From contig NZ_FNKP01000001.1 in assembly GCF_900099835.1 (NCBI RefSeq), positions 1,798,001-1,862,000 of the forward strand: DNA of 64,000 nucleotides, written 5' to 3'. This document shows, in pieces, positions 47,050-57,205 of the stretch; the first letter of the stretch is position 1, and every line of letters begins with the position of its first letter. Made by a program: the position numbers and the translations under genes. This DNA comes from Paraburkholderia fungorum. Its GTDB lineage: Bacteria; Pseudomonadota; Gammaproteobacteria; Burkholderiales; Burkholderiaceae. The notes under the pieces are model-generated. The model saw only the letters and a program-made list of their open reading frames with translations, made no database searches and had not been told where the DNA came from.

Positions 47050-47400
47050 TTACCCCTCGAACACCACGCCATGAACATTGGCTTCTTCTGCAATGCAGTG
47101 ATCGATCATCCGGCATACCGCATCGACCGTGCCGACCATGATGAGTCGCGACGGCCCGTGATAAACACGCACCGGCGCGCGCCGTGCAGGCTCCGTCATA
47201 TTCAGGCTTGAATTCAACGACACGCGAGCAAAAGCCGGCAACGACGAGGGCAAGCTGGATGCGCTTTCCGATGAGTCGAACAGCGATGGAGTGCTCGCCC
47301 CCGGCGCCTCAATTGACGAACTTGAGCAAGGCACAAGCTTGCGCAGATGGCGCAGACGACCGAACTGGCGAAAAGGCAGCAGGCGGGCAAGGCGTTCCAT
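47050..47400 (-). CDS. Hypothetical protein
   Basis: A 116-residue protein starting MERLARLLPFRQFGRLRHLR after a GGAGAG site. The middle is Ser/Pro-rich, while the C-terminus (VYHGPSRLIMVGTVDAVCRM, IDHCIAEEANVHGVVFEG) looks like ordered protein. Function unknown. Confidence 0.6.
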   Translation of the reverse strand: MERLARLLPFRQFGRLRHLRKLVPCSSSSIEAPGASTPSLFDSSESASSLPSSLPAFARVSLNSSLNMTEPARRAPVRVYHGPSRLIMVGTVDAVCRMIDHCIAEEANVHGVVFEG

Positions 47401-47497
47401 GAGTCTCTCCAGGCGATGCAGCAATGATGCAGCGTTGGTTAGGCGAACCGGCGCAAGCGAAACAACGGTGACGCGTGCACGAACTAAGCGCGAGCGC

Positions 47498-48148
47498 TTA
47501 GAACTCGCCAGGACGAATCAACCCGACGGCGATTCCTTCCAGCGCGAATTCCGCACTGCCGGTCTCGACGAAGATGTTTTCGTAATCAGGGTTTTCCGCG
47601 ATCAGCTCGAGGCCGTTCGGTCGGCGCTTCAGGCGCTTGACCGTAACGTCGTCGCCGAGTCGCGCGATGATGATCTGGCCGTCTTTGGCCTCGCTCTTCT
47701 TTTGCACCGCAAGCAGGTCGCCGTCGAAGATGCCTGCGTCGCGCATGGACAGCCCGCGCACTTTCAGCAGGTAGTCGGGCTTGCTCGAGAACAGCGCCGG
47801 GTCGCATGCGAAATGCTGCGAAATATGTTCCTGCGCGAGGATCGGACTACCGGCAGCCACGCGGCCGATGAGCGGCAGCGACAGCTGCATGATGCTCGGA
47901 TGCGGCAGGGTGAACTGATGCGGTGCGTCGTCCGGACCCGGCAACAGGCGGATGCCGCGCGATGCGCCGGCCGCGAGTTCGATCACGCCCTTGCGAGCAA
48001 GCGCGCGCAGATGCTCTTCTGCCGAATTGGCTGAGCTGAAGCCCAGCTCGGCGGCGATTTCTGCGCGGGTGGGCGGAAAACCGGAGCGTTCGATCGCCCG
48101 GCGGATCAGATCGAAAACCTGCTGCTGTCGTGCGGTGAGTTTTGTCAT
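47498..48148 (-). CDS. lexA: SOS regulon repressor LexA
   Basis: A 216-residue repressor of DNA-damage genes. The N-terminal winged helix ([35 protein letters not shown]) binds SOS boxes. The C-terminal autoprotease has the Ala-Gly cleavage site in GRVAAGSPI, the catalytic serine in [15 protein letters not shown] and the lysine in [10 protein letters not shown]. RecA-stimulated self-cleavage is the known family mechanism. Two SOS boxes lie directly upstream, showing autoregulation. The ATG at 48148 is chosen over a GTG two codons upstream that would overlap the first box. Confidence 0.97.
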   Translation of the reverse strand: MTKLTARQQQVFDLIRRAIERSGFPPTRAEIAAELGFSSANSAEEHLRALARKGVIELAAGASRGIRLLPGPDDAPHQFTLPHPSIMQLSLPLIGRVAAGSPILAQEHISQHFACDPALFSSKPDYLLKVRGLSMRDAGIFDGDLLAVQKKSEAKDGQIIIARLGDDVTVKRLKRRPNGLELIAENPDYENIFVETGSAEFALEGIAVGLIRPGEF

Positions 48149-48153
48149 GGCCA

Positions 48154-48169
48154 CTGTATGTATGAACAG
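48154..48169. promoter_or_regulatory. LexA-binding SOS box 1
   Basis: CTGTATGTATGAACAG fits CTGT-N8-ACAG and lies only 5 nt before the lexA start codon, so LexA bound there would block initiation. Confidence 0.9.
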
Positions 48170-48173
48170 GTAG

Positions 48174-48189
48174 CTGTATTTTTATACAG
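48174..48189. promoter_or_regulatory. LexA-binding SOS box 2
   Basis: CTGTATTTTTATACAG fits CTGT-N8-ACAG closely and is perfectly symmetric apart from the centre. The two boxes are spaced 20 bp start to start, so two LexA dimers on the same DNA face are possible. Confidence 0.92.
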
Positions 48190-48461
48190 TATTCGGCGCA
48201 TTTCAAGCTTTACTTTAAGTTCGTCACGAACGGGGCCGCTCCAGCGTCGACATAGGACGCTGAAACACCCGTTTTCGTGCCGCAACGCCTTATCCCGCTG
48301 TCGTTACCACTTTTACGTATTAAAGAATGAATAAACATTATTTTTAATGATGAAAGCCCTTCGATAGACTGGCCTCCGAGTTGGCGCTCATGTGCACGTG
48401 ACCGCGACGCAAAACAACATCACACGCTGTTTTCAGCGGACCACACGCGGAGAAAGTTGGC

Positions 48462-49499
48462 ATGAACCATCGGAACACGGGACTGGCGGGTAAAACGAAG
48501 CAACTGATCGCGGCGCTTGCGTTCGGCGCGGCGAGCGTCGTCGGCGGAATCACGCAGGCGCATGCCGACACGACGCTGCTGAACGTTTCCTACGATCCGA
48601 CGCGCGAGCTGTATCAGGACGTCAATCAGGCATTCGGCAAGGAATGGAAGGCGAAGACCGGCGAGACCATCACCTTCAAGCAGTCGCACGGCGGCTCGGG
48701 TGCGCAGGCTCGCTCGGTGCTCGACGGCCTGCAGGCCGACGTCGTCACGCTTGCGCTGGCTTATGACATCGATGCGCTCGCCAACAAGGGCATCGTCGAC
48801 AAGGGCTGGCAGAAGCGCCTGCCGGACAACGCGTCGCCGTACACGTCGACCATCGTGTTCCTGGTGCGTAAGGGCAACCCGAAGCACATCAAGGACTGGG
48901 ACGATCTGATCAAGCCGGGTGTGTCGATCGTCACGCCGAATCCAAAGACCTCGGGCGGCGCGCGCTGGAACTACCTCGCAGCATGGGCGTATGCCGAACA
49001 TCAGCCGGGCGGCAACGACCAGAAGGCGAAGGAATTCGTCGGCAAGCTCTACAAGAATGCCGGCGTGCTGGATTCGGGCGCGCGTGGCGCGACCACCAGC
49101 TTCGTGCAGCGCGGTATCGGCGACGTGCTGATCGCGTGGGAAAACGAGGCCTTCCTGTCGCTGAAGGAATTCGGTCCGGACAAGTTTGAAATCGTCGTGC
49201 CGTCGGTCAGCATTCTGGCCGAGCCGCCGGTGGCAGTGGTGGACAAGGTGGTCGACAGGCACGGCACGCGCAAGCTAGCCGAGGCTTATCTGAACTTCCT
49301 GTATAGCGAGGAAGGCCAGGAGATCGCGGCGAAGAACTTCTACCGTCCGCGTTCGAACAAGGTGCCGGCCGAGCTGACCGCCAAGTTTCCGAAGCTGAAG
49401 CTGTACACGGTGGACGACTCGTTCGGCGGCTGGACCAATGCGCAGAAAACGCACTTTGCCGATGGCGGCGTGTTCGATTCGATCTACCAGCCTCAGTAA
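48462..49499 (+). CDS. sbp: Sulfate ABC transporter, periplasmic binding protein
   Basis: Binds sulfate in the periplasm for CysTWA, 345 residues. An N-terminal signal peptide ends near TQAHA (about residue 35). Mature blocks are [58 protein letters not shown] and [14 protein letters not shown]. These match Sbp/CysP rather than molybdate-binding ModA. The start follows GGAGAAAG. It is followed by a terminator-like hairpin and then cysT, so it can be expressed in excess over the membrane subunits. Confidence 0.96.
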   Translation: MNHRNTGLAGKTKQLIAALAFGAASVVGGITQAHADTTLLNVSYDPTRELYQDVNQAFGKEWKAKTGETITFKQSHGGSGAQARSVLDGLQADVVTLALAYDIDALANKGIVDKGWQKRLPDNASPYTSTIVFLVRKGNPKHIKDWDDLIKPGVSIVTPNPKTSGGARWNYLAAWAYAEHQPGGNDQKAKEFVGKLYKNAGVLDSGARGATTSFVQRGIGDVLIAWENEAFLSLKEFGPDKFEIVVPSVSILAEPPVAVVDKVVDRHGTRKLAEAYLNFLYSEEGQEIAAKNFYRPRSNKVPAELTAKFPKLKLYTVDDSFGGWTNAQKTHFADGGVFDSIYQPQ

Positions 49500-49557
49500 T
49501 TCCGCCGATGCCTGGCAAGGCAGAGGTAAAAAGCGGCGCGGCAACGCGCCACTTCCG

Positions 49558-49581
49558 AGCGCGCCCAGTGGGCGCGCTTTT
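49558..49581 (+). terminator. Hairpin and T-run between sbp and cysT
   Basis: Stem AGCGCGCCC/GGGCGCGCT with a 3-nt loop, followed by TTTT, about 60 nt after the sbp stop. It probably terminates part of the transcripts, favouring sbp. Confidence 0.75.
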
Positions 49582-49664
49582 GGCTAACCGGCGTACGGTG
49601 GCCGCAAACGTCGAGCGAAGCCAGTGATCAAAAACGCAAGCATCAACCTGAAAGAGTATCCAGC

Positions 49665-50567
49665 ATGACGACGTTCACCTTCCGGAAGCCGAGCGCGTTG
49701 CCCGGCTTTGGCCTGACTCTCGGCATCACGGTGGCTTATCTGAGCCTCGTGGTGCTGATTCCGCTTGCGGCGACCTTCCTGAAAACCGCCACGCTCGACT
49801 GGAGCCAGTTCGTGCGCGCGGTTACTTCGCCACGCGTGCTCGCGTCGTACCGGCTGACGTTTTTTTCCGCGCTCGGCGGCGCGCTGATCAACGCCGTGTT
49901 CGGCTTTCTGGTCGCGTGGGTGCTGGTGCGTTACACCTTCCCGTTCAAGCGCATTGTCGATGCCGTGGTCGATCTGCCGTTCGCGCTGCCTACTTCCGTG
50001 GCCGGTATTTCGCTGGCGGCGGTCTATTCGGGCAACGGCTGGATCGGGCAGTTTCTCGAACCGCTCGGCATCAAGATTGCGTTTACGCCCGCGGGCGTGC
50101 TGGTTGCGCTGACCTTCATCGGCTTGCCGTTCGTCGTTCGTACGGTGCAGCCGGTGCTCGAAGAGTTCGAGCGCGAACAGGAAGAGGCCGCCGCGTGCCT
50201 GGGCGCGACGCGCTGGCTGACGTTTCGTCGGGTGGTGTTGCCGGCGGTTTTCCCGGCTTTGTTGACGGGTTTCGCGCTCGCGTTCGCGCGTGCGCTCGGC
50301 GAATACGGCTCGGTAATTTTCATTGCCGGCAATGTGCCGATGAAGTCGGAAATCACGTCGCTGCTGATCATCACGAAGCTCGAGCAGTACGACTACGCGG
50401 GCGCGACCGCGCTGGCCGTGGTGATGCTGGTGGTGTCGTTCCTGATGCTGTTGCTGATCAACACGTTGCAATGGTTTTTGCAGCGCCGGACGAAGCGCGG
50501 TAGCGCGGGGCCGGCGCCGGGTTCGAGCGTGCCGAGTGTCGCGGCAATCGGCGGAGGTGTGCAATGA
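49665..50567 (+). CDS. cysT: Sulfate ABC transporter permease CysT
   Basis: Inner-membrane permease of 300 residues with about six hydrophobic segments. Typical blocks are [35 protein letters not shown] and the coupling region [20 protein letters not shown]. The family is also named CysU. Its stop overlaps the cysW start (ATGA). Followed by cysW and cysA as one transporter operon. Confidence 0.95.
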   Translation: MTTFTFRKPSALPGFGLTLGITVAYLSLVVLIPLAATFLKTATLDWSQFVRAVTSPRVLASYRLTFFSALGGALINAVFGFLVAWVLVRYTFPFKRIVDAVVDLPFALPTSVAGISLAAVYSGNGWIGQFLEPLGIKIAFTPAGVLVALTFIGLPFVVRTVQPVLEEFEREQEEAAACLGATRWLTFRRVVLPAVFPALLTGFALAFARALGEYGSVIFIAGNVPMKSEITSLLIITKLEQYDYAGATALAVVMLVVSFLMLLLINTLQWFLQRRTKRGSAGPAPGSSVPSVAAIGGGVQ

Positions 50568-51604
50568 GCCGCCGTTCCGTGAATGAAGCGCAGGGCGCGC
50601 ATGACGCAAGCGCAGCCGCCATAGCGCCGCGTGCGCCGCTGAACGTCGCGCGCCGGCCCGATCCCGTCACCGAGCGTCCTGTCGTGCGCTGGATTCTGAT
50701 TGGCGTCGCGCTGCTGTTCCTCGCGCTGTTCCTCGTCGTGCCGCTGGTTTCCGTGTTCTATCAGGCGTTCAGCAAGGGCATCGGCTTCTATTTCGAATCG
50801 CTCGCCGATCCGGACGCGCTGTCCGCGATCAAGCTGACCGTGATTACTGCCGCGATTGCGGTGCCGCTGAACCTCGTGTTCGGTCTGGTGGCGTCGTGGT
50901 GTATCGCCAAGTTCGAATTCCGTGGCAAGGCGCTGCTCACGACGCTGATCGATCTGCCGTTCTCGGTGTCGCCGGTTATCTCGGGCTTGATCTACGTGCT
51001 GATGTTCGGCGCGCAAGGCTGGTTCGGCCCGTGGCTCGAAGACCACAACGTGCAGATCATCTTCGCGGTGCCGGGCATCGTGCTCGCGACGATCTTCGTC
51101 ACGTTCCCGTTCGTCGCCCGCGAACTGATTCCGTTGATGCAGGCGCAAGGCAACGACGAAGAAGAAGCCGCGCACGTGCTCGGCGCGTCGGGCTGGCAGA
51201 TTTTCCGCCGCGTCACGCTGCCCAATATCAAATGGGGCCTGCTGTACGGCGTGATTCTGTGTAACGCGCGTGCAATGGGCGAGTTCGGCGCGGTCTCGGT
51301 GGTGTCCGGCCACATTCGCGGACAGACCGACACGATGCCGCTGCACGTCGAAATTCTCTACAACGAATACAACTTCTCGGCGGCGTTCGCCGTGGCGTCG
51401 GTGCTGGCTCTGCTCGCACTCGTGACGCTCGGCCTGAAGCTGCTGGCCGAGCGTCATATGTCGGCGGAACTGTCGGACGCGCGCGACGTGCCCGCGTACG
51501 CAGGTCCGATCGCGCAGGCCGCGCAAACGTCGCCGCGCGCTTCCGCCTCTATCAACACCACGCATGCACCGCAGCAACACCCGCTCAAGCAAGGAGAGCT
51601 GTAA
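50564..51604 (+). CDS. cysW: Sulfate ABC transporter permease CysW
   Basis: Second permease subunit, 346 residues. The N-terminal cytoplasmic part (about 40 residues) and the C-terminal tail (about 45 residues, Ala/Gln-rich) are longer than in E. coli CysW. The core contains [39 protein letters not shown] and [20 protein letters not shown]. Its ATG overlaps the cysT stop, and its stop overlaps the cysA start (TAATG). Confidence 0.95.
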   Translation: MSRRSVNEAQGAHDASAAAIAPRAPLNVARRPDPVTERPVVRWILIGVALLFLALFLVVPLVSVFYQAFSKGIGFYFESLADPDALSAIKLTVITAAIAVPLNLVFGLVASWCIAKFEFRGKALLTTLIDLPFSVSPVISGLIYVLMFGAQGWFGPWLEDHNVQIIFAVPGIVLATIFVTFPFVARELIPLMQAQGNDEEEAAHVLGASGWQIFRRVTLPNIKWGLLYGVILCNARAMGEFGAVSVVSGHIRGQTDTMPLHVEILYNEYNFSAAFAVASVLALLALVTLGLKLLAERHMSAELSDARDVPAYAGPIAQAAQTSPRASASINTTHAPQQHPLKQGEL

Positions 51605-52662
51605 TGGGTATCACCGTTCGTAACCTGCAAAAGCGCTTCGGCGATTTCGTCGCGCTCGATAATGTCTCACTCGACTTTCCGCCGGGTGAACTGGTTGCGC
51701 TGCTCGGGCCGTCGGGTTGTGGCAAGACCACGTTGTTGCGCGTGATCGCCGGTCTCGAATACGCGGACGGCGGCCAGGTCGTGCTGCAAGGGCAGGACGT
51801 CGCGACGGTCGGCGCGCGTGAGCGTGAAGTGGGCTTCGTGTTCCAGCATTACGCGCTGTTCCGTCATATGACGGTGTTCGAGAACGTCGCGTTCGGACTG
51901 CGTGTGAAGCCGCGCAAGGAGCGTCCGTCGGAAGCGGTGATCCGCGAGAAAGTGCATGAACTGCTGAAGCTCGTGCAACTCGACTGGCTGGCGCAGCGCT
52001 ATCCGTCGGAATTGTCGGGCGGTCAGCGGCAACGGATTGCGCTGGCGCGCGCGCTGGCGGTCGAGCCGAAGGTGCTGCTGCTCGACGAACCGTTCGGCGC
52101 GCTCGATGCGAAGGTGCGCAAGGAGCTGCGTAGCTGGCTGCGTCGTCTGCATGACGATCTGCATATCTCGACGATTTTCGTCACGCACGATCAGGAAGAA
52201 GCGCTCGAAGTGGCCGACCGTATCGTCGTGCTGAATCGCGGGCATGTGGAGCAGGTGGGTAGTCCGCAGGACGTGTACGACCATCCGCAAACCTCGTTTG
52301 TCTACGAGTTTCTCGGCGCGGCGAACCGTCTGCACGGCAACGTTGATGCAAGCGGTTTCGTCGTCGACGGCGCGGCGCTGCCGGTGTCGGTCACGGCCGG
52401 CTTCAGCGGCCCGGCATTCGCGTATGTGCGGCCGCACGACCTGCAGTTGTATCCGCAGGCAGCGGGGCACCGCGAAGGCATCGTTGTCGATGTGCGGCGC
52501 GTGGTCACGCTCGGCGGCTCGGTGCGGGTCGAACTCGCGGGCCGCGAGGGCAATCTGCTCGAAGCCGAACTCGACCGCGAATCGTGGCGCGAACTGCAAC
52601 TGTCGGTTGGCGACGGCGTGACGGCAGTGCCGCGTGCGCTGCGCGTTTTTCCTGCGCAGTGA
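51604..52662 (+). CDS. cysA: Sulfate ABC transporter ATP-binding protein CysA
   Basis: A 352-residue ATPase with Walker [10 protein letters not shown], signature [15 protein letters not shown], Walker [12 protein letters not shown] and H-loop [15 protein letters not shown]. The C-terminal regulatory domain (about residues 240-352; [20 protein letters not shown]) is TOBE-like as in CysA. Start codon overlaps the cysW stop by one base. cysB follows 107 nt downstream. Confidence 0.96.
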   Translation: MGITVRNLQKRFGDFVALDNVSLDFPPGELVALLGPSGCGKTTLLRVIAGLEYADGGQVVLQGQDVATVGAREREVGFVFQHYALFRHMTVFENVAFGLRVKPRKERPSEAVIREKVHELLKLVQLDWLAQRYPSELSGGQRQRIALARALAVEPKVLLLDEPFGALDAKVRKELRSWLRRLHDDLHISTIFVTHDQEEALEVADRIVVLNRGHVEQVGSPQDVYDHPQTSFVYEFLGAANRLHGNVDASGFVVDGAALPVSVTAGFSGPAFAYVRPHDLQLYPQAAGHREGIVVDVRRVVTLGGSVRVELAGREGNLLEAELDRESWRELQLSVGDGVTAVPRALRVFPAQ

Positions 52663-52769
52663 GCGTGACGATCGCGCAAGCACAAAGACGGTAATGCAAC
52701 AGAAACTGGCGTTTTAGCCGAATCCAAGAACTCAAATAACTTAACTCTGGCTGAACCGGAGAGACAACG

Positions 52770-53696
52770 ATGAATTTCCAGCAATTGCGCTTCGTGCGCG
52801 AAGCCGTGCGTCAGAACATGAATCTGACCGAAGTGGCGAACGTGTTGTACACGTCGCAGTCGGGCGTGTCGAAACAGATCAAGGATCTGGAGGACGAACT
52901 CGGCGTCGACATTTTCATTCGACGCGGCAAACGTCTGACGGGCCTGACCGAGCCGGGCAAGGCGGTGCATCAACTGATCGAGCGGATGCTGCTCGACGCG
53001 GAAAATCTGCGCCGCGTCGCGCGTCAGTTCGCCGATCAGGATAGCGGTCACCTCGTCGTGGCGACCACCCACACGCAGGCGCGTTACGCGCTGCCGAAGG
53101 TGATCCGCCAGTTCACCGAGGTGTTCCCGAAGGTGCATCTGGCGCTGCGCCAGGGCAGCCCGCAACAGATCGCGCAGATGATCATCAACGGTGAAGCGGA
53201 TATCGGCATCTCGACCGAAGCGCTCGACCGTTTCCCGGACATCGTCACGTTCGCGTGCTATTCGTGGCATCACATCGTGGTCGTGCCGAAGGGACACCCG
53301 CTGGTGGGCCGCGAAAACCTGACGCTCGACGAGATCGCCGAATTCCCGATCGTCACGTACGACCAGGACTTCACGGGCCGCTCGCACATCGACCAGGCGT
53401 TCGCCAAAGCGGGCGCGTTGCCCGACGTCGTGCTGACCGCAATCGATGCCGACGTGATCAAGACGTACGTCGAACTCGGCATGGGGATCGGCGTGGTCGC
53501 AGCCATGGCCTACGATCCGAAGCGCGACACCGAACTCGTCGCGCTCGACACGCAGCATCTGTTCGAAGCGAGCACCACGCGGATCGGTCTGCGCAAAGGC
53601 GCGTTCCTGCGCGCGTACGCGTACCGGCTGATCGAGATGTTTGCGCCGCAGTTGAAAGAGGCGGAGATCGCCGCGCAATTGCGCGAAGCGGTTTAA
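52770..53696 (+). CDS. cysB: LysR-type regulator of sulfur assimilation, CysB
   Basis: A 308-residue LysR regulator of the CysB/Cbl group. The N-terminal helix-turn-helix is MNLTEVANVLYTSQSGVSKQ followed by LEDELGVDIFIRRGKRLTGL. The ligand-binding domain has the TTHTQARYALPKVIRQF segment typical of CysB, which senses O-acetylserine or N-acetylserine. Its place after the sulfate uptake operon supports control of that operon and perhaps of ssuD-ssuC-ssuB-mop in the same window. Confidence 0.94.
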   Translation: MNFQQLRFVREAVRQNMNLTEVANVLYTSQSGVSKQIKDLEDELGVDIFIRRGKRLTGLTEPGKAVHQLIERMLLDAENLRRVARQFADQDSGHLVVATTHTQARYALPKVIRQFTEVFPKVHLALRQGSPQQIAQMIINGEADIGISTEALDRFPDIVTFACYSWHHIVVVPKGHPLVGRENLTLDEIAEFPIVTYDQDFTGRSHIDQAFAKAGALPDVVLTAIDADVIKTYVELGMGIGVVAAMAYDPKRDTELVALDTQHLFEASTTRIGLRKGAFLRAYAYRLIEMFAPQLKEAEIAAQLREAV

Positions 53697-53818
53697 CGCA
53701 CGATAGCGCGCGTGCCAGGCGTTCGACGTCTGGCACGCATGTCGAGCCGCTCCGAATCGAACGGCCATCCGTTTTTTCTCGCGGGGCGGCGGGCGGCGCA
53801 TCGCTTACAATCGCCGCC

Positions 53819-54841
53819 ATGAATACTTTGACCTCTTCTTCCGCGACCTCATCGCTGCCGCGCATCGCCGTCGTGGCGACCGGCGGCACGATTGCCGGGG
53901 CGGCCGCGGACGCCACCAACACGTCCGGCTATCAGGCCGGTGTGGTCGGCGTCGATCAGTTGCTGGCCGTGGTGCCGGCTTTGTCCACGGTGGCGCGAAT
54001 CGCGCCCGAGCAGATTGCCAGCGTCGACAGTAAAGACATGGCGATGCCGCTGTGGACCACGCTCGCGCAACGCATCAACACACTGCTGGCTTCCGACGAT
54101 ATCGATGGCGTGGTCGTCACGCATGGCACCGACACGCTCGAAGAAACCGCCTACCTGCTGCATCTGACGATCAAATCGGCCAAGCCGGTCGTGCTGACGG
54201 CGGCAATGCGCCCGGCGTCAGCGCTGTCCGCCGATGGTCCGCTGAATCTGCTGAACGCGGTGACGGTGGCGGCGCACGCGGGTTCGCGCGGGCAGGGCGT
54301 GCTGGTTGCGTTCAACAACAAGATTCACAGCGCACGCGACGTGGTCAAGACGAGCACGTATGCGGTGGATGCATTCCAGTCGCCGGAAATCGGTGCACTC
54401 GGTTGGGTGCAGGACGGCCGGGTCGAATTCCAGCGCAGCGTGGTTCGGCCGCATACGCTCGCGACCGAATTCGTGATCGGCACGACCTGGCCGCACGTGG
54501 AAGTCGTGGCGAGCTACGCGGGCGTGTCGCGCATCGCCGTGGATGCACTGGTTGCAGCGGGCGTGCGCGGTATCGTCGTCGCGGGCACGGGCAACGGCTC
54601 GATTCACGTATCGATGCAGCAGGCGCTCGCTGATGCCGCGTCGCAAGGCGTGGCGGTAGTGCGCGCGTCGCGGGTGGGTTCGGGGCATGTGATGCGCAAT
54701 GGCGCAGCCGCTGACGACGCGCTCGGCTTTATCAGTGCAGGTTCGCTGAATCCGTTCAAGGCGCGCGTGCTGTTGATGCTGGCGCTGGCCGCAGGCGGCA
54801 CGGGACCGGTTGCGTTGCAGAAGGCATTCGACACGTATTGA
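53819..54841 (+). CDS. L-asparaginase
   Basis: A 340-residue amidohydrolase converting asparagine to aspartate and ammonia. The two threonine-containing active-site motifs are present: VVATGGTIAGAA and VVVTHGTDTLEETAYLL. The region TAAMRPASALSADGPLNLL is also typical. There is no evident signal peptide (starts MNTLTSSSATSS), so it is likely cytoplasmic although its motifs are type-II-like. Start at 53819; a strong terminator follows. Confidence 0.92.
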   Translation: MNTLTSSSATSSLPRIAVVATGGTIAGAAADATNTSGYQAGVVGVDQLLAVVPALSTVARIAPEQIASVDSKDMAMPLWTTLAQRINTLLASDDIDGVVVTHGTDTLEETAYLLHLTIKSAKPVVLTAAMRPASALSADGPLNLLNAVTVAAHAGSRGQGVLVAFNNKIHSARDVVKTSTYAVDAFQSPEIGALGWVQDGRVEFQRSVVRPHTLATEFVIGTTWPHVEVVASYAGVSRIAVDALVAAGVRGIVVAGTGNGSIHVSMQQALADAASQGVAVVRASRVGSGHVMRNGAAADDALGFISAGSLNPFKARVLLMLALAAGGTGPVALQKAFDTY

Positions 54842-54885
54842 TCTGCATTGACGATTAGCGTTTCAACAAGGTCGCTCAATGAAAA

Positions 54886-54922
54886 AACGCGGCTTCGGGA
54901 TGATCAGTCCCGAAGCCGCGTT
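54886..54922. terminator. Bidirectional intrinsic terminator
   Basis: A perfect 15-bp stem AACGCGGCTTCGGGA with a 7-nt loop, with an A-run before it and T-rich sequence after it. It lies between the convergent asparaginase and BON-LysM genes. Confidence 0.9.
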
Positions 54923-54975
54923 GTTGTTTCTGCCTGCACTTTAATGCTTGCTGCAAGACATTAAACTGTCAAACC

Positions 54976-55470
54976 TCACACCGGCGGAATAACCAGCACC
55001 TGACCCGGATAAATCTTGTCCGGGCTTTTCAGCATCGGCGTATTCGCCTGAAAAATCACGTCGTTCTTTGCGCCGCTGCCATAGTATTTTTCCGCGATCT
55101 TCCACAGATTGTCACCGGCCACGACTGTGTGAAACTGCGTCGGCGCGGCGGCGGGCGTGGTGACGGTAAGTTGATCGTCGACCTTGTCGACGTTCTGCAC
55201 GTTGCCGGCAGCGACCAGGATCTTGTCTTTGGTCGGCTGATCGGCAGCTTCGCCCGATACCGTGACTGCATGGCTCGTGCCGTCGTACGCGACTTGCAGA
55301 TTGGTGGCGTCCAGACCCTGGCTGCGGATATAGGTAGCGATGGCGTCGCCAGCGGTTTTATTGAGCGCGGCAAGGTCGGGCGCGGCGGGAGCGGCTGCGG
55401 CTTGAGCGGGCGCGGAACCGGCGCTGAACAGTTTTTCGCCGGCTTCCTTGATAAAACTGAGAATACCCAT
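54976..55470 (-). CDS. BON and LysM domain protein (Kbp/YgaU-like)
   Basis: A 164-residue protein with an N-terminal GILSFIKEAGEKLF segment and an Ala-rich linker. A BON domain follows (about residues 36-105, AATYIRSQGLDATN-like region and VTVSGEAADQPTKDKIL), and then a C-terminal LysM motif (HTVVAGDNLWKIAEKYYGS, QANTPMLKSPDKIYPGQVLV). E. coli Kbp binds potassium; a similar role is possible. No signal peptide, so cytoplasmic or peripherally located. Confidence 0.92.
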   Translation of the reverse strand: MGILSFIKEAGEKLFSAGSAPAQAAAAPAAPDLAALNKTAGDAIATYIRSQGLDATNLQVAYDGTSHAVTVSGEAADQPTKDKILVAAGNVQNVDKVDDQLTVTTPAAAPTQFHTVVAGDNLWKIAEKYYGSGAKNDVIFQANTPMLKSPDKIYPGQVLVIPPV

Positions 55471-56218
55471 CGATCACACTCCTGACATTGGGGGCGCAAA
55501 AACAGATTGCGCACGTGGTTGGGGCACTGATTGCCATGCAAACGGATGACGTGGAAAACGCGTTGCAGTACGCGCGATGCGAGGTGCTGGAATACGCGAA
55601 TGATGTGCTCATGAGCGCAACACCTGGCGCAAATAACGTCTTGCAAACGCAGGCAACCAGACTCAACGAGTGTAGGAGAAAAGCGCGGGACGATGTGTCA
55701 AAAAAAGTGAGCCGCCAGGCGCGGAGTTGCAAGCAAATGCAAACGCGCGTGCACGCCGGCGGCGTGCATGCTTGCATCGTGTTGCGAGAGATTGGCGGAT
55801 AAAGCAGAACGATGAATCCGACAGCCGGACACCCGACGACGACGTCTGACCGACCAAGGCTTCCCCGGCGTCGCCGGGTGCCGCTGCGGACCCCACTTGC
55901 CGCTCTCAGCCCAGAGCGGCACGATTTGCCCGTTCCACCGCGCAAGCTGCACGCGATGAACGGACGCCCCACCTGCGATTGCGATGACGTTCAATAACGT
56001 CTGACGGTCAGCGCAATCTGTATGACTGTGTGATGTATTTTTTATGTCTCGTGAAACAGGCTCGCCGCGCGCTGCCTGCTTATCTGAGTGCACGCGCTGT
56101 CGAGCGTTTCTCGCGTTCAACTACGTTCGGTGAGGCTGCCGCGCGCGGTGCGCGAGTTTCATGCGCGTCATAAATATCGCGCGGCAGCATCGACAACGGC
56201 CCTCTCAATCGATTTTTT
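55471..56218. other. 748-nt region between LysM gene and glxR
   Basis: No supported gene. A 104-residue open frame on the plus strand (55488-55802) looks partly protein-like but has no ribosome site and lies on the promoter side of the LysM gene. A near-perfect short inverted repeat GTGCACGCC / GGCGTGCAT lies near 55750-55770. Confidence 0.45.
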
Positions 56219-57127
56219 TTAAGCTGCCTTCGCTTCGCTATCCGGTGCTTGTGCGACTTCGTGGTTCGCCATGATTTCCAGCGCGCGCACCATCGCCGAG
56301 TGGTCCCATGCCTTGCCGCCATTCGCCGCGCACACGCTGAACAGTTGCTGCGCACTAGCCGTATGCGGCAGGGCGATGCCCAGCTTGCGCGCGCCATCGA
56401 GTGCGAGGTTTAGGTCCTTCTGATGCAGTTCGATACGGAAGCCCGGATTGAACGTGCGCTTCGTCATGCGCTCGCCATGCACTTCGAGAATCCGCGACGA
56501 CGCGAAGCCGCCCATCAATGCCTTGCGCACGCGCTCGGGATCGGCGCCGGAGCGCGAAGCGAACAGCAGCGCTTCTGCCACGGCTTCAATATTCAGCGCA
56601 ACGATGATCTGGTTCGCGACCTTGCACGTTTGACCCGCGCCGTTGTCGCCGATCAGCGAGATGTTCTTGCCCATCAACTCGAACAGCGGCTTCGCCTGCG
56701 CGAAGGCTTTTTCCGGGCCACCGACCATGATCGTCAGCGATGCTTCACGCGCACCGACTTCGCCGCCGGACACCGGTGCATCGAGATAGTCAACGCCGAG
56801 CGCGTTGATCTTTTTCGCGAACGCCTGGGTGTCGAGCGGCGAGATCGAGCTCATGTCGATCACCAGCTTGCCCTTTGTGAGACCGGCGGCGACGCCGTCG
56901 TCGGCGAACAGGACGTTGGCGACGTCTGGCGTATCCGGCACCATGATGACGACGATATCGGCGGCCTGCGCGACGGCGGCCGAACTGGCGACCACGCTGG
57001 TGGTTTTTGCGAGGTCTTCCGGTACCGGGTACGCGCCGTTCACGAACAGCGAGTGACCGCCCTTGATGAGGTTGCGCGCCATATGCGCGCCCATGATGCC
57101 GAGGCCGATGAAACCGATCTTTGCCAT
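56219..57127 (-). CDS. glxR: Tartronate semialdehyde reductase (2-hydroxy-3-oxopropionate reductase)
   Basis: Reduces tartronate semialdehyde to glycerate with NAD(P)H, 302 residues. Family motifs are the N-terminal dinucleotide site IGFIGLGIMGAHMARNLIKG, the substrate-binding DAPVSGGEVGAREASL and the catalytic lysine in GAGQTCKVANQIIVALNI. Third gene of the gcl-hyi-glxR operon on the minus strand, so it completes the route glyoxylate to tartronate semialdehyde to glycerate. Confidence 0.95.
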   Translation of the reverse strand: MAKIGFIGLGIMGAHMARNLIKGGHSLFVNGAYPVPEDLAKTTSVVASSAAVAQAADIVVIMVPDTPDVANVLFADDGVAAGLTKGKLVIDMSSISPLDTQAFAKKINALGVDYLDAPVSGGEVGAREASLTIMVGGPEKAFAQAKPLFELMGKNISLIGDNGAGQTCKVANQIIVALNIEAVAEALLFASRSGADPERVRKALMGGFASSRILEVHGERMTKRTFNPGFRIELHQKDLNLALDGARKLGIALPHTASAQQLFSVCAANGGKAWDHSAMVRALEIMANHEVAQAPDSEAKAA

Positions 57128-57205
57128 GTGTCTGAATCTCCAGTGTTGTTTGATGCGTCCCGCGTGCGGATCGACTTCGGGACGTAATGCGTTTGGGTGG
57201 ATCGC

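Noticed and set aside
48190..48461. Riboswitch or SAM-type leader upstream of sbp
   Set aside because: No conserved riboswitch core could be recognised; control by CysB-type activation is more likely.
55488..55802. Plus-strand open frame of 104 codons starting with TTG
   Set aside because: Partly protein-like at the start but lacks a ribosome site, degenerates into Arg/Gln-rich sequence and occupies the promoter region of the LysM gene.
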